Assembly: GCA_964493505.1 (NCBI GenBank) | Contig: CAZBNP010000006.1 | Coordinates: 160,171-224,170, forward strand | DNA: 64,000 nucleotides | Reading direction: 5' to 3' | Source of the DNA: Chryseosolibacter sp964493505 | GTDB lineage: Bacteria > Bacteroidota > Bacteroidia > Cytophagales > Cyclobacteriaceae | Part shown: positions 1 to 8,390 of the stretch, piece after piece | Numbering within the stretch: the stretch's first letter is position 1 | Layout of the letters: the number at the start of each line of letters is the position of its first letter | The notes under the pieces: model-generated | Databases searched by the model: none | Told to the model about the DNA's origin: nothing | The model's input: the letters and a program-made list of their open reading frames with translations, nothing else | Made by a program: the position numbers and the translations under genes

Positions 1-1659
1 ACGGGCCTGTTGAACAATCACTTTGTTGTCGACGGGCGCCTTTCGAGAATCGCTTCCGATGGCTTTATCGATCGGGCATTCAGCGACCTGAATTCCTACT
101 ACTTCTCGGCTGGATACTTCGGGAGGAAAACGATGCTCAAGGCGATATTCTTCGGTGGGAACGAGCGCACATACCAAAGTTGGTACGGCGTGCCCGAGTC
201 AAGGCTGAAGAACGACACCGAAGCGATGCTGACGACGGCGATGAATGAGGGATGGAATGAAGAACAGACCGACAATCTCCTCCAGTCCGACAGTCGCACG
301 TTCAATCCATACCTGTACGAAAACCAGGTCGACAACTACCGGCAAGATCACTATCAACTGCATTTCTCGCACACGCCCGGTAGCGCGCTCACGATAAATA
401 CGGCACTGCATTACACACCGGGAAAGGGATACTACGAGGAATACCGATACGACGAAGATCCGGCCAACTACGGTCTGGCGGGCGGCGCGTCCACGGATCT
501 CATTCGAAGAAGGTGGCTCGACAACGACTTCTACGGACTCACCTGGTCTGTCAACTACGACAAGCATAACTGGAATCTCGTCGCGGGCGGCGCGTGGAAT
601 CGCTATGACGGCGACCACTTCGGAGAGATCATCTGGTCGCAGGCAGGCGGGGTTTCCTACGAACATCCGTACTACTTCAACAACGGAGATAAACGCGACT
701 TTAACGTATTCATCAAAGGAAACTACCCGTTGGGGGAGCGCTTAAATGCCTTCGTTGATCTGCAGTACCGCCGGATTGACTATACCGTCGCCGGAACAGA
801 AAATAAACTCAACGATATTCTGGTCGACGCGACCTTCAACTTCTTCAATCCAAAAGCGGGTGTCACCTATTCCGTTACCGACAACAGCCAGCTATACGCG
901 TCTTACGCAGTAGCCAACCGTGAACCGGTCAGAGATGATTTTCTCGATTTTGAAGGCAGCGACCCCGAGCATGAGACACTCAACAACCTGGAGATCGGAT
1001 ATCGCGGTACAACCGACCGCCTCTCCTTTCAGGCAAACTATTACCTGATGAACTACACCAACCAGCTGGTACTCACCGGTGAACTCAATGACGTAGGCGC
1101 CTACGTGCGAACAAACGCCGGCAACAGCTACCGAATGGGCATAGAGTTGCAAGGAGCTGTGAAACTGGGCGAGAAAGTCACCTGGAATGCTAACGTCACG
1201 TTCAGCAGAAACAAAATTAAAGACTACACCGAAGTGCTCGAAGACTACGGCGAAGACTTTTCGGAATTCAACCTGATACGTACAACCTTCAAGGATACCG
1301 ATATTGCCTTCTCACCTTCCATAATCGCCGGATCGACACTGACGTTCCATGCGTTCCCCAATGGGGAGGTCAGTCTGCTAACCAAGTACGTAGGCAAGCA
1401 ATACCTCGACAATACCGGCAATGATGCCCGGCGTATCGACGCCTATCTCGTCAATGACCTGCGCCTCTCCTGGTCGTGGCAACCCAGCTTTCTGAAAGAA
1501 ATCCGGTTAAGTTTCCTCGTGAACAACCTTTTCGAGGAGCTTTATGAGTCAAACGGCTTCACCTACGGATACCTGGCCGGTTCTGCCGAGTATCGGGAGA
1601 ACTTCTATTTCCCCCAGGCGGGCCGGAATTTTATGGGAACAATAGGAATAAAGTTCTGA
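1..1659 (+). CDS. TonB-dependent outer-membrane receptor, C-terminal part (5' end outside window)
   Basis: The frame is open from the first base, so the gene begins before the window and about 550 C-terminal residues are visible. The protein shows alternating aromatic strands typical of a TonB-dependent receptor beta-barrel, a late segment reading VNNLFEELYESNGF, and it ends in phenylalanine (GTIGIKF), the usual outer-membrane sorting end. Such receptors import siderophores, cobalamin or glycans; the plug domain is missing here, so the substrate cannot be inferred. A stem-loop follows the stop codon. The family call is firm, the substrate unknown. Confidence 0.9.
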   Translation, partial: TGLLNNHFVVDGRLSRIASDGFIDRAFSDLNSYYFSAGYFGRKTMLKAIFFGGNERTYQSWYGVPESRLKNDTEAMLTTAMNEGWNEEQTDNLLQSDSRTFNPYLYENQVDNYRQDHYQLHFSHTPGSALTINTALHYTPGKGYYEEYRYDEDPANYGLAGGASTDLIRRRWLDNDFYGLTWSVNYDKHNWNLVAGGAWNRYDGDHFGEIIWSQAGGVSYEHPYYFNNGDKRDFNVFIKGNYPLGERLNAFVDLQYRRIDYTVAGTENKLNDILVDATFNFFNPKAGVTYSVTDNSQLYASYAVANREPVRDDFLDFEGSDPEHETLNNLEIGYRGTTDRLSFQANYYLMNYTNQLVLTGELNDVGAYVRTNAGNSYRMGIELQGAVKLGEKVTWNANVTFSRNKIKDYTEVLEDYGEDFSEFNLIRTTFKDTDIAFSPSIIAGSTLTFHAFPNGEVSLLTKYVGKQYLDNTGNDARRIDAYLVNDLRLSWSWQPSFLKEIRLSFLVNNLFEELYESNGFTYGYLAGSAEYRENFYFPQAGRNFMGTIGIKF

Positions 1660-1683
1660 TCTGAAGATCTGATGAGTTTTTAA

Positions 1684-1709
1684 GGAGGGGCAGGATATCT
1701 TGCCCCTCC
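1684..1709 (+). terminator. Stem-loop after the TonB receptor gene
   Basis: Perfect 9-bp arms GGAGGGGCA and TGCCCCTCC around an 8-base loop, 25 bases after the receptor stop codon. No U-run follows, so it is either a weak terminator or a 3'-end stabilising hairpin. Confidence 0.55.
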
Positions 1710-1745
1710 ATTCCAAAACCGTAACTTTGAGCCTAAATATGGTTC

Positions 1746-2597
1746 ATGGCCACTTTTCGTTTCAAGAGATTCCTTATTTCGTTCGCCCGACTCACGCGCG
1801 TGTGGAATCTTTTTATCATTGCGCTCGCGCAATACCTGACCGCGGCCTTTCTCATCGATTACCGAACCGTTCTTGACCCGAGGTTATTCATGCTGTCAGT
1901 ATCGACTCTGCTGATCGCCGCCGGCGGATATGTTATAAACGACTACTACGATGTCAAAATCGATCTGATCAACAAACCCGGCCGTGTTGTTATCGGGAAG
2001 AGCATTACGCGCCGTTACGCCATCCTGTATCATACCCTTTTTTCGATGGCGGGGGTATTGCTCGGCTTCTTCCTCAGCTGGAAAATCGCCGCCGCCAACT
2101 TTGTGTCAGCAACCCTGTTGTGGTGGTACTCCAATAGTCTCAAGAGACAGCCCTTTATCGGCAACTTCGTGGTAGCGTTACTCACCGGCGTCGCCATCTG
2201 GCTCGTCGACTCCCTCTATAAGACCGGGCACATGCTCATCATCACCTACGCGTGCTTTGCGTTCTTTATCACACTGATTCGAGAGATCATTAAAGACATG
2301 GAAGATCTCAAAGGCGACCAGACATTCGGTTGCCAGACACTGCCCATCGTATGGGGTATGCGCAAGACCAAATATTTCATCTATTTGATCGTATTGGTTT
2401 TTCTCGCGACCATTACAATACTGAATTTGTATTACATCAAATTGCCGATGGAATACTTCACGATATTTCTGTTTGTACCGGTGGTGTGGTTTCTTCTCAG
2501 GCTGTCTACCGCCGATACCCGGAGGGACTTCTCCTGGCTGAGTGGATTCTGTAAAATCATTCTGGTGCTGGGAATATTCAGCATGGCCTTCATTTGA
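1746..2597 (+). CDS. UbiA-family prenyltransferase
   Basis: A 283-residue polytopic membrane protein with both aspartate-rich Mg-diphosphate motifs of the UbiA superfamily: NDYYDVKID at residues 65-73 and DMEDLKGD at 184-191. These enzymes move a prenyl chain from its diphosphate to an acceptor inside the membrane. In Bacteroidota, proteins of this length are often annotated geranylgeranylglycerol-phosphate geranylgeranyltransferase-like, but the acceptor cannot be read from sequence. About eight hydrophobic segments are visible. A TAACTTTG box (1722-1729), matching the Bacteroidota -7 element, lies just upstream; no clear TTTG partner was seen. purN follows 45 bases downstream. Confidence 0.87.
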   Translation: MATFRFKRFLISFARLTRVWNLFIIALAQYLTAAFLIDYRTVLDPRLFMLSVSTLLIAAGGYVINDYYDVKIDLINKPGRVVIGKSITRRYAILYHTLFSMAGVLLGFFLSWKIAAANFVSATLLWWYSNSLKRQPFIGNFVVALLTGVAIWLVDSLYKTGHMLIITYACFAFFITLIREIIKDMEDLKGDQTFGCQTLPIVWGMRKTKYFIYLIVLVFLATITILNLYYIKLPMEYFTIFLFVPVVWFLLRLSTADTRRDFSWLSGFCKIILVLGIFSMAFI

Positions 2598-2642
2598 TCG
2601 ACGCTATCTTTTCCGTTCTTTGCAGAAAATTTCCCATCGTCC

Positions 2643-3233
2643 ATGCCTTCAAAAAAAATCAGACTCGCCATCTTTGCTTCAGGCAGCGGCACAAATGCCG
2701 AAGAGATCTTCAAACACTTTAAGGATCACCCCGACGTTGAGGTGGCGCTATTGCTGAGCAACAATCCCGCGGCGTTTGCCCTCCAACGCGCGGAGAAGTA
2801 TGGAATACAGAACGCCGTCTTCAATCGGGATGAATTCAGGGATGGCGCCACAATCCTTTCCCTCCTTCGCCGATCCGGCACTACACACATTGTTCTCGCA
2901 GGCTTTCTCTGGCTGATACCGTCTTATCTCCTCCATGCCTTTCCCGACAGGATCATCAACATCCACCCGGCGCTTCTTCCCCGATACGGAGGCAAAGGAA
3001 TGTACGGATCACGGGTTCACGAAGCGGTAAAAGCAGCAGGCGACTCCGAGTCAGGGATTACTATCCACCTTGTAAACGAGCACTATGACGAAGGCGCAAT
3101 TCTCTTCCAGGGGAAATGCGCCATCGACGCAAATCATACTTCCGAAGAGATCGCGGCATGTGTACACAAACTGGAGTACGAGCACTACCCCCGCGTCATT
3201 GAAGAGTGGGTAACAGGTGCCCCGGCTCAATAG
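2643..3233 (+). CDS. purN: Phosphoribosylglycinamide formyltransferase (GAR transformylase)
   Basis: Transfers formyl from 10-formyltetrahydrofolate to GAR, the third step of purine synthesis. The 196-residue length is normal. It has the N-terminal substrate loop GSGTNAE (14-20), the catalytic Asn106 and His108 in INIHPALLP, and the downstream DEGAIL segment with Asp149. It probably shares a transcript with the UbiA gene. purH, another folate-dependent step of the pathway, lies about 5 kb further on. Confidence 0.95.
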   Translation: MPSKKIRLAIFASGSGTNAEEIFKHFKDHPDVEVALLLSNNPAAFALQRAEKYGIQNAVFNRDEFRDGATILSLLRRSGTTHIVLAGFLWLIPSYLLHAFPDRIINIHPALLPRYGGKGMYGSRVHEAVKAAGDSESGITIHLVNEHYDEGAILFQGKCAIDANHTSEEIAACVHKLEYEHYPRVIEEWVTGAPAQ

Positions 3234-3249
3234 GAGAAGAGAAAATTCC

Positions 3250-3684
3250 CTAACCGGGGAGCAACTCAAAGTCAGGAGCTTTCGGGAATTGCCTGAAAAC
3301 ATCGGCGATAAGCTCACCCGGCATCGCCAGCTTTCGCTTGCTGAGGTCGATCCACGCGCCGTCGATATTGATGATCGCCGCCAGTGACCCATCCGCCTTC
3401 CTAAGATGATGACGCAGGCTCCACCGCGAAAAATCTTCCCGCGCTTTTACGACTACCACATCGATGGTGACGGTATCTTCAAACAGGATCTCGCGTTTGA
3501 AGATCGCCTCCTCGCGAAAGAGCACTGGTCCGATGTCGAGTTCTTCAAGCTTCTTCATGGAAAGACCCATCGCGCTAAGGGCATTGATCCTCATAGACGC
3601 TCCGTAATCGTAGTAAACGGAATGACGAAGATGGCGGTTGGCATCGACATCCGCCCAACGGATTTGTATTTCTTGTGTATGCAT
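3250..3684 (-). CDS. Acyl-CoA thioesterase, 4HBT/hotdog family
   Basis: About 145 residues with a 4HBT hotdog fold: the N-terminal strand and turn IRWADVDANRHLRHSVYYDYG carries the Asp-containing catalytic segment and the start of the long central helix. Such enzymes hydrolyse short or aromatic acyl-CoA thioesters; the substrate is not evident. An ATG at 3708 is possible, but the one at 3684 is preceded by AGGAAAAG and fits family starts better. It directly follows the S41 protease gene on the same strand, so the two are likely co-transcribed. Its 3' end converges on purN with 16 bases between them. Confidence 0.85.
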   Translation of the reverse strand: MHTQEIQIRWADVDANRHLRHSVYYDYGASMRINALSAMGLSMKKLEELDIGPVLFREEAIFKREILFEDTVTIDVVVVKAREDFSRWSLRHHLRKADGSLAAIINIDGAWIDLSKRKLAMPGELIADVFRQFPKAPDFELLPG

Positions 3685-3708
3685 TTCTTTTCCTACGAAG
3701 AAGCCCAT

Positions 3709-5322
3709 TCACATCTCCGACCGCTTCAGCTCCGGGATTCTGTCGAACAGCCGGATAGCTGACTGGAACACTTCATTTGTTTCATTGAAGACCGGGTAGA
3801 ACCCTTCATTTCCCCATATCTTTCGCGCAACCTGCGCTTTGACGTGAAGTTTGAATAGTTTCTTCTTCTCTTTCAGTTCCTGATAGTCAGACTTGACGCC
3901 GTTGCGTTCGCCGGTCTTGACCAGTTCGTCCAGCATTTGATCGGTCACCACAAAGAGGTTGAGGTAATCTCTGAAACCCTGCGATTCCAGTTCCTCCTTA
4001 TGCTGTTCGGCATAGTTGAACGTAAACTCCTGGAGTGCGGAAGATGTGTACAATTCATTCAGATAGTGGCTGTTCAACGTGGTATCCAGCGGCACAAAAT
4101 AGTCGGGCATTACACCTCCCCCACCATACACCGTGCGTCCGCTCAATGTGAGGAACCGCAGTGAGTCATTTACCTTGATACTATCGGCGTGAAAAAATTC
4201 TCCGTGATTGTAGCGACTGATGATGTCGCGTGCGTATTCATCGCCATCCTGATAAGGTTTTTGAATAGACCTTCCACTTGGCGTATAATAGCGCGAGATA
4301 GTGAGTCTCAGTTCAGAGCCATCGCTGAGGTCGAACGGCGACTGCACGAGACCTTTGCCGAAGCTGCGTCGCCCGACAATAAGAGCACGGTCATTATCTT
4401 GTAAAGCACCGGCCACGATCTCCGAAGCGGAAGCGCTACCCTCGTTTACCAGCACAATAAGGTCACCGTCTTCGAAGTCGCCCTTGCCTGTCGCAAACGC
4501 CTCAGCGCTGTAGCGACGTTCTTTCCCCTTCTGTGAAACGATCTTCTTTCCATCGGGCAGAAATTCATCCGCCATCTGGATGGCCATATTCATGTATCCA
4601 CCCGGATTGCCCTGGAGATCGAGTATCAACTTCTTCATACCCTGATCCTTGAGTTTCACCATAGCCTGCTGGAACTCGTCGAAGGTGGTGGCGGAGAACC
4701 GGTTCACTTTGACGTAGCCGATTTCATCGTTCACCATATATGATACATCGACGGAGTACTGAGGAATTTTATCGCGAACGATCGTATAGTGTATCGTTGC
4801 GTTGCCGCGCAGAATGGTCACTTCCACTTCCGTACCACGCGGTCCCTTGAGCGCTTTCATCACCCCGTTATTGGTAATGCCGACCCCGGCAACAGACTTC
4901 CCGTCCACTTCTATGATCTTGTCGCCCGACTGCACGCCAAGTGCTTCCGAAGGTCCCCCGCTAAGGGGAGTCAGCACCACAATAGTGTCGTCGAAGATAT
5001 TGAACTCCACACCGATTCCATCAAAATTCCCCCTCAGGTCCTGATTCGCCTCGATCCGCTCGGATGCGGGGATATAGGCTGAGTGCGGGTCGAGCTTGAG
5101 AAGCATCTGCCGGATCGCGTCATCGACCAATACAGAGGTATTGACGGTATCAACATATTCCTCATCGATCTGGGTAAGCACTTCCCTGAGTTTCTGAACA
5201 TCCTTGTTCACCTCAGAGCTGCTCCTTCCTTTACTCATCGTCGCGCCGACGAAAACACCCACCGCAAGGCCCAGACACAAAACAATAGGAAGACGGATCT
5301 GATACTTTGAATTCTCGCTCAT
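3709..5322 (-). CDS. S41-family C-terminal processing peptidase with PDZ domain
   Basis: Tail-specific serine protease acting in the periplasm. An N-terminal membrane anchor (around IRLPIVLCLGLAVGVFVGA) is followed by a helical linker, a PDZ domain (about 85-165) and the S41 domain. The catalytic dyad is visible: Ser in NEGSASASEIV and Lys in SFGKGLVQ. A C-terminal helical extension of about 150 residues follows. The start is taken at the ATG of MSENSKYQ; a TTG 21 bases upstream is also in frame. Ctp proteases trim or degrade envelope proteins by recognising C-terminal tails. Confidence 0.92.
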   Translation of the reverse strand: MSENSKYQIRLPIVLCLGLAVGVFVGATMSKGRSSSEVNKDVQKLREVLTQIDEEYVDTVNTSVLVDDAIRQMLLKLDPHSAYIPASERIEANQDLRGNFDGIGVEFNIFDDTIVVLTPLSGGPSEALGVQSGDKIIEVDGKSVAGVGITNNGVMKALKGPRGTEVEVTILRGNATIHYTIVRDKIPQYSVDVSYMVNDEIGYVKVNRFSATTFDEFQQAMVKLKDQGMKKLILDLQGNPGGYMNMAIQMADEFLPDGKKIVSQKGKERRYSAEAFATGKGDFEDGDLIVLVNEGSASASEIVAGALQDNDRALIVGRRSFGKGLVQSPFDLSDGSELRLTISRYYTPSGRSIQKPYQDGDEYARDIISRYNHGEFFHADSIKVNDSLRFLTLSGRTVYGGGGVMPDYFVPLDTTLNSHYLNELYTSSALQEFTFNYAEQHKEELESQGFRDYLNLFVVTDQMLDELVKTGERNGVKSDYQELKEKKKLFKLHVKAQVARKIWGNEGFYPVFNETNEVFQSAIRLFDRIPELKRSEM

Positions 5323-5460
5323 ATCGAAATTTTGCAACCACAATAACGCAAACCGAAATTAAAAAGTTGGCATGAATATCTGTGCATTAACGGCAAAACC
5401 CTCGTTTAGGGAAAAATTTTTTCATTTAGCTACGTCTTCTTTCTATCTTTACCCCTATTG

Positions 5461-6216
5461 ATGGACAATTTTGCGCTAAAAAACACACCGATTCAGGAAC
5501 TGGTTGAAAAAAACTATGTTCACGGCTACGTCCTGTATTATCTCGGAATTCGCTTTTACGAATACTCCGAACAGACGCTTACGCAGGTATGTGAGCAGCG
5601 CGGTATGAAGCTCGAACAGGTTATCCGTGAACTGGAAGCGCCCAGCCACCTGAGGGAAGCAGACCTGCCGCTGGTCTCCTACCCGGTAGACCTCATCATT
5701 GAGTACCTGAAACACTCCCACTTCCTGTTCATCAAGCACAAACTTCCCTACATCGCCAGACTGGTCGAAGTGTTCAGAGCCCAGCACGACGATTACCTTC
5801 AGATTGAACGCGACCTGAAGATCGTATTTCCGCTGTTCGTCGCAGATTTTATTGAACACATTTACGAAGAAGAAGACACGCTCTTCCAATACATACTCGC
5901 GCTTGAAAAAGCCTCAAAAGAAAAATTTTCTCCGGGAAAGCTATACTACATGATGGAGAAAAACTCCGTGCAGAAATTTGCTATGGAGCACGAAGCACAC
6001 GATGACGAGATGGAAGGTATCCGAAAAATCACCAAAGACTACCAGCTGGCGGCAACGGCCCCCTTGCACGTCAAGGTGATCTACAACGAACTGAAGGCAT
6101 TTGAGGCCAGCCTGATCACCCATGCGCGGATCGAGAACGAGATCCTTTTTCCCAAAGCCATGGGCATCGAAAGCAAAGTCAGGAAACAATTCTTTGAACT
6201 GATCAGATTCAACTGA
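5461..6216 (+). CDS. Hemerythrin HHE-domain protein
   Basis: A 251-residue soluble protein. The N-terminal 75 residues form a small helical domain like that in iron-sulfur-repair (RIC/ScdA-type) relatives. The rest is a four-helix HHE bundle with the expected metal ligands spread over KHSHFLFIKHKL, FIEHIYEEEDTLF, EHEAHDDEM and HARIENEILFP. Family members bind a diiron centre and sense O2 or NO or help repair Fe-S clusters; that role is inferred. The start is the ATG after a TTG. A TATCTTTA box sits just upstream (5444-5451). ruvX follows 29 bases later. Confidence 0.85.
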   Translation: MDNFALKNTPIQELVEKNYVHGYVLYYLGIRFYEYSEQTLTQVCEQRGMKLEQVIRELEAPSHLREADLPLVSYPVDLIIEYLKHSHFLFIKHKLPYIARLVEVFRAQHDDYLQIERDLKIVFPLFVADFIEHIYEEEDTLFQYILALEKASKEKFSPGKLYYMMEKNSVQKFAMEHEAHDDEMEGIRKITKDYQLAATAPLHVKVIYNELKAFEASLITHARIENEILFPKAMGIESKVRKQFFELIRFN

Positions 6217-6245
6217 ACACTCCGGCGAATCCCGGGAAACACAGC

Positions 6246-6656
6246 ATGGGCAGGGTACTAGCCATTGATTACGGGGTCAAACGAACCGGCATTGCGGTCA
6301 CCGACCCCCTCCGGATTATCGCCACACCCCTGGAAACAGTTCCGACCCACCTCCTGATAAAGTTTCTGGAGGACTACACACTACGGGAGCCTGTCGACGA
6401 ATTCGTTATCGGGATGCCCAAAACACTCGCCAACAAAGATTCTGCCATCGCCCCGATGGTTCGAAAGTTCATCACCCGGCTCACCACAAAATTCCCGGAC
6501 AAACCGGTACGCGAAGTTGATGAACGGTTCACCAGCAGTATAGCCCAACGCACAATGATTGAGGGGGGTATGAAAAAGAAAGACCGGCAGGTGAAGGGGA
6601 ATGCCGATAAAATCAGTGCGACTTTGATACTCCAGACGTTTTTGCAGGGGAGATAG
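6246..6656 (+). CDS. ruvX: Putative pre-16S rRNA nuclease / Holliday junction resolvase-like RuvX (YqgF)
   Basis: A 136-residue RNase H-fold protein with the YqgF signature: the N-terminal acidic strand AIDYGVKRTGIAVTD, a middle VIGMPKTL strand, and the DERFTS motif near 97. In bacteria this family processes the 5' end of 16S rRNA precursor and was first predicted as a Holliday junction resolvase. The length and all acidic positions look intact. Its 3' end faces that of def across a 99-bp repeat-like spacer. Confidence 0.93.
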   Translation: MGRVLAIDYGVKRTGIAVTDPLRIIATPLETVPTHLLIKFLEDYTLREPVDEFVIGMPKTLANKDSAIAPMVRKFITRLTTKFPDKPVREVDERFTSSIAQRTMIEGGMKKKDRQVKGNADKISATLILQTFLQGR

Positions 6657-6755
6657 GGTTTCGGGTTCCGGGTTTCGTTCCCACATTGCCTTTTGCCAAC
6701 TGCCCTTTGTACCAGTTCCTCCTTTGTCAATTGTCAACTTTGCCAACTGTTTACC
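6657..6755. repeat. Intergenic low-complexity repeat between ruvX and def
   Basis: The spacer between the convergent genes consists of near-repeats: GGGTTTCGGGTTCCGGGTTT, then TTGCCTTTTGCCAACTGCCC and TTGTCAATTGTCAACTTTGC. Similar sequence recurs at 39318, 45177 and 51351. No coding potential. Confidence 0.6.
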
Positions 6756-7313
6756 TCATTTTCGCACCGGCGCCAGTATTCTGTACTCCGTGTCCACTTT
6801 ACCTTTTGAAATATCGGAGAGTTTCCCTTTCAGGAGGCGCTTTTTTAGCGGTGTGAGATAATCCACGAACATTTTGCCTTCAATATGGTCGTACTCATGC
6901 TGAATGATGCGGGCTTTCATACCGTCGAACACTTCTTCATGCTGCTTCCAGTTTTCGTCGAAAAAGCGAATGCGGAGCTGCTCCTTGCGGGAAATTTTTT
7001 CCCGGATACTGGGGATACTCAGACACCCTTCTTCAAACTCCCACGGCGCACCATCTTCTTCAACGATTTCGCCGTTGATGAATACCCTGCGGAAATCTGC
7101 CATTCCCGGCTCCTCGTCTTCCAGATCTGTGCCGTTGACGATGAAAAGACGGATGCTCTTGCCGATCTGCGGCGCTGCCAGCCCGATACCATTCGCTGCC
7201 TCAAGGGTTTCGAACATATCTTCAATCAACTGACTAAGGTCAGTGCCAGGCTCTATCTCTTTCGCCCGCTGCCGCAACACCGGGTCTCCGTACATTACAA
7301 TAGGGTAAATCAT
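6756..7313 (-). CDS. def: Peptide deformylase
   Basis: Removes the N-formyl group from nascent proteins. About 185 residues with all three metalloenzyme motifs: GIGLAAPQIG, EGCLSIP (the Cys is a metal ligand) and QHEYDHIEGKMF (HExxH-type ligands). The start is the ATG of MIYPIVMYGDPVLR; the open frame runs further upstream but reads through low-complexity sequence. The spacer to the divergent nitrilase gene (7314-7513) holds CGACTACCG-like repeats. Confidence 0.95.
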   Translation of the reverse strand: MIYPIVMYGDPVLRQRAKEIEPGTDLSQLIEDMFETLEAANGIGLAAPQIGKSIRLFIVNGTDLEDEEPGMADFRRVFINGEIVEEDGAPWEFEEGCLSIPSIREKISRKEQLRIRFFDENWKQHEEVFDGMKARIIQHEYDHIEGKMFVDYLTPLKKRLLKGKLSDISKGKVDTEYRILAPVRK

Positions 7314-7354
7314 CATGCAAAAATACAACTTTTGCATTTTAAACAAGTAACCCG

Positions 7355-7430
7355 CTGACGACCGACTTCCGACACCGGACACCCGGCTACCGACCCTCCC
7401 GCAACCGACCAACTAACGACAACCACCCCA
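7355..7430. repeat. CGACCGACTTCCGACACCGG-type intergenic repeat
   Basis: Run of imperfect units of the kind CCGAC, ACCGAC and CGACAAC in the def / nitrilase divergent spacer. Similar sequence is found at 9918-9985 and 56505-56577. Confidence 0.5.
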
Positions 7431-7513
7431 CCGCATACCATTTTTACTAGTCTTTTTCCTTTGAAAGGCCTTTCTTTGCATCCCGACTTTCCCGGAAAAA
7501 CCACTACAATATC

Positions 7514-8350
7514 ATGCAGGACTTAAAGATCACGCTTATCCAATCCGACCTTCACTGGGAGGACATCGAGGCTAACCTCGCGATGTTTGAGGAGAAGGTA
7601 TGGCAGATCGGAAATAACACCGATGTGATTGTCCTGCCCGAAATGTTCACTACCGGCTTTACAATGGCTACTCCCAAGCTGGCCGAGCACATGAACATGC
7701 GAACCTTCAAGTGGATGAAACAAATGGCTGACCAGACCGGAGCGCTGATGCTCGGCAGCTACATAGCCACCGTCCACGAAAGGTACTATAACCGGCTGTT
7801 GTGGATGGAACCGGGCGGTCATTTCAAAACCTACGACAAGCGCCACCTCTTCCGGATGGCAAACGAGCAGAAAGTCTTTTCCGCCGGAGAAAGCCTGTTG
7901 GTAGGGACCTGGAAAGGCTGGCGGATCTGCCCCCTGATTTGTTACGACCTGCGTTTTCCGGTTTGGAGCCGGAATCGCTGGGACGCGCATTTACAACGCC
8001 TCAACTACGATGTAGCCATCTATATAGCCAACTGGCCCACCACCCGCATCGACGCCTGGGATACATTGTTAAAAGCCAGGGCGATTGAAAACATCTCCTA
8101 CATTGTCGGCGTAAACCGGATCGGGCAGGATGGCAACGGCGTGGAGTACAACGGACATTCATCCGTGATAAGTCCAAAAGGAGAATACATCTATACAAAC
8201 GACGGCACCGAGTCTATCCGCACGGTAGATATTAGTTCCAATTCACTTGAAGCTTTCCGCGACCGTTTCCCCGCGTACATGGACGCTGACGACTTCGAGA
8301 TTGAATTCGAACAGTTTGAAGAAAGCGACCGTCTGACAGGCCCATTCTGA
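7514..8350 (+). CDS. Nitrilase-family amidase (omega-amidase / YafV-like)
   Basis: A 278-residue carbon-nitrogen hydrolase with the complete catalytic triad: Glu43 in LPEMFTTGF, Lys109 in YDKRHLF and Cys143 in LICYDLRFP. The sequence around WPTTRIDAWDTLLKARAIEN and GVNRIGQDGNG is typical of the omega-amidase branch, which hydrolyses alpha-ketoglutaramate-type products of transamination. The subgroup assignment is by motif recall and less certain than the family. purH begins 40 bases downstream. Confidence 0.9.
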   Translation: MQDLKITLIQSDLHWEDIEANLAMFEEKVWQIGNNTDVIVLPEMFTTGFTMATPKLAEHMNMRTFKWMKQMADQTGALMLGSYIATVHERYYNRLLWMEPGGHFKTYDKRHLFRMANEQKVFSAGESLLVGTWKGWRICPLICYDLRFPVWSRNRWDAHLQRLNYDVAIYIANWPTTRIDAWDTLLKARAIENISYIVGVNRIGQDGNGVEYNGHSSVISPKGEYIYTNDGTESIRTVDISSNSLEAFRDRFPAYMDADDFEIEFEQFEESDRLTGPF

Positions 8351-8390
8351 AACATTTCCCGCGCATCTTTATTAAAGTTCTCAATCATAC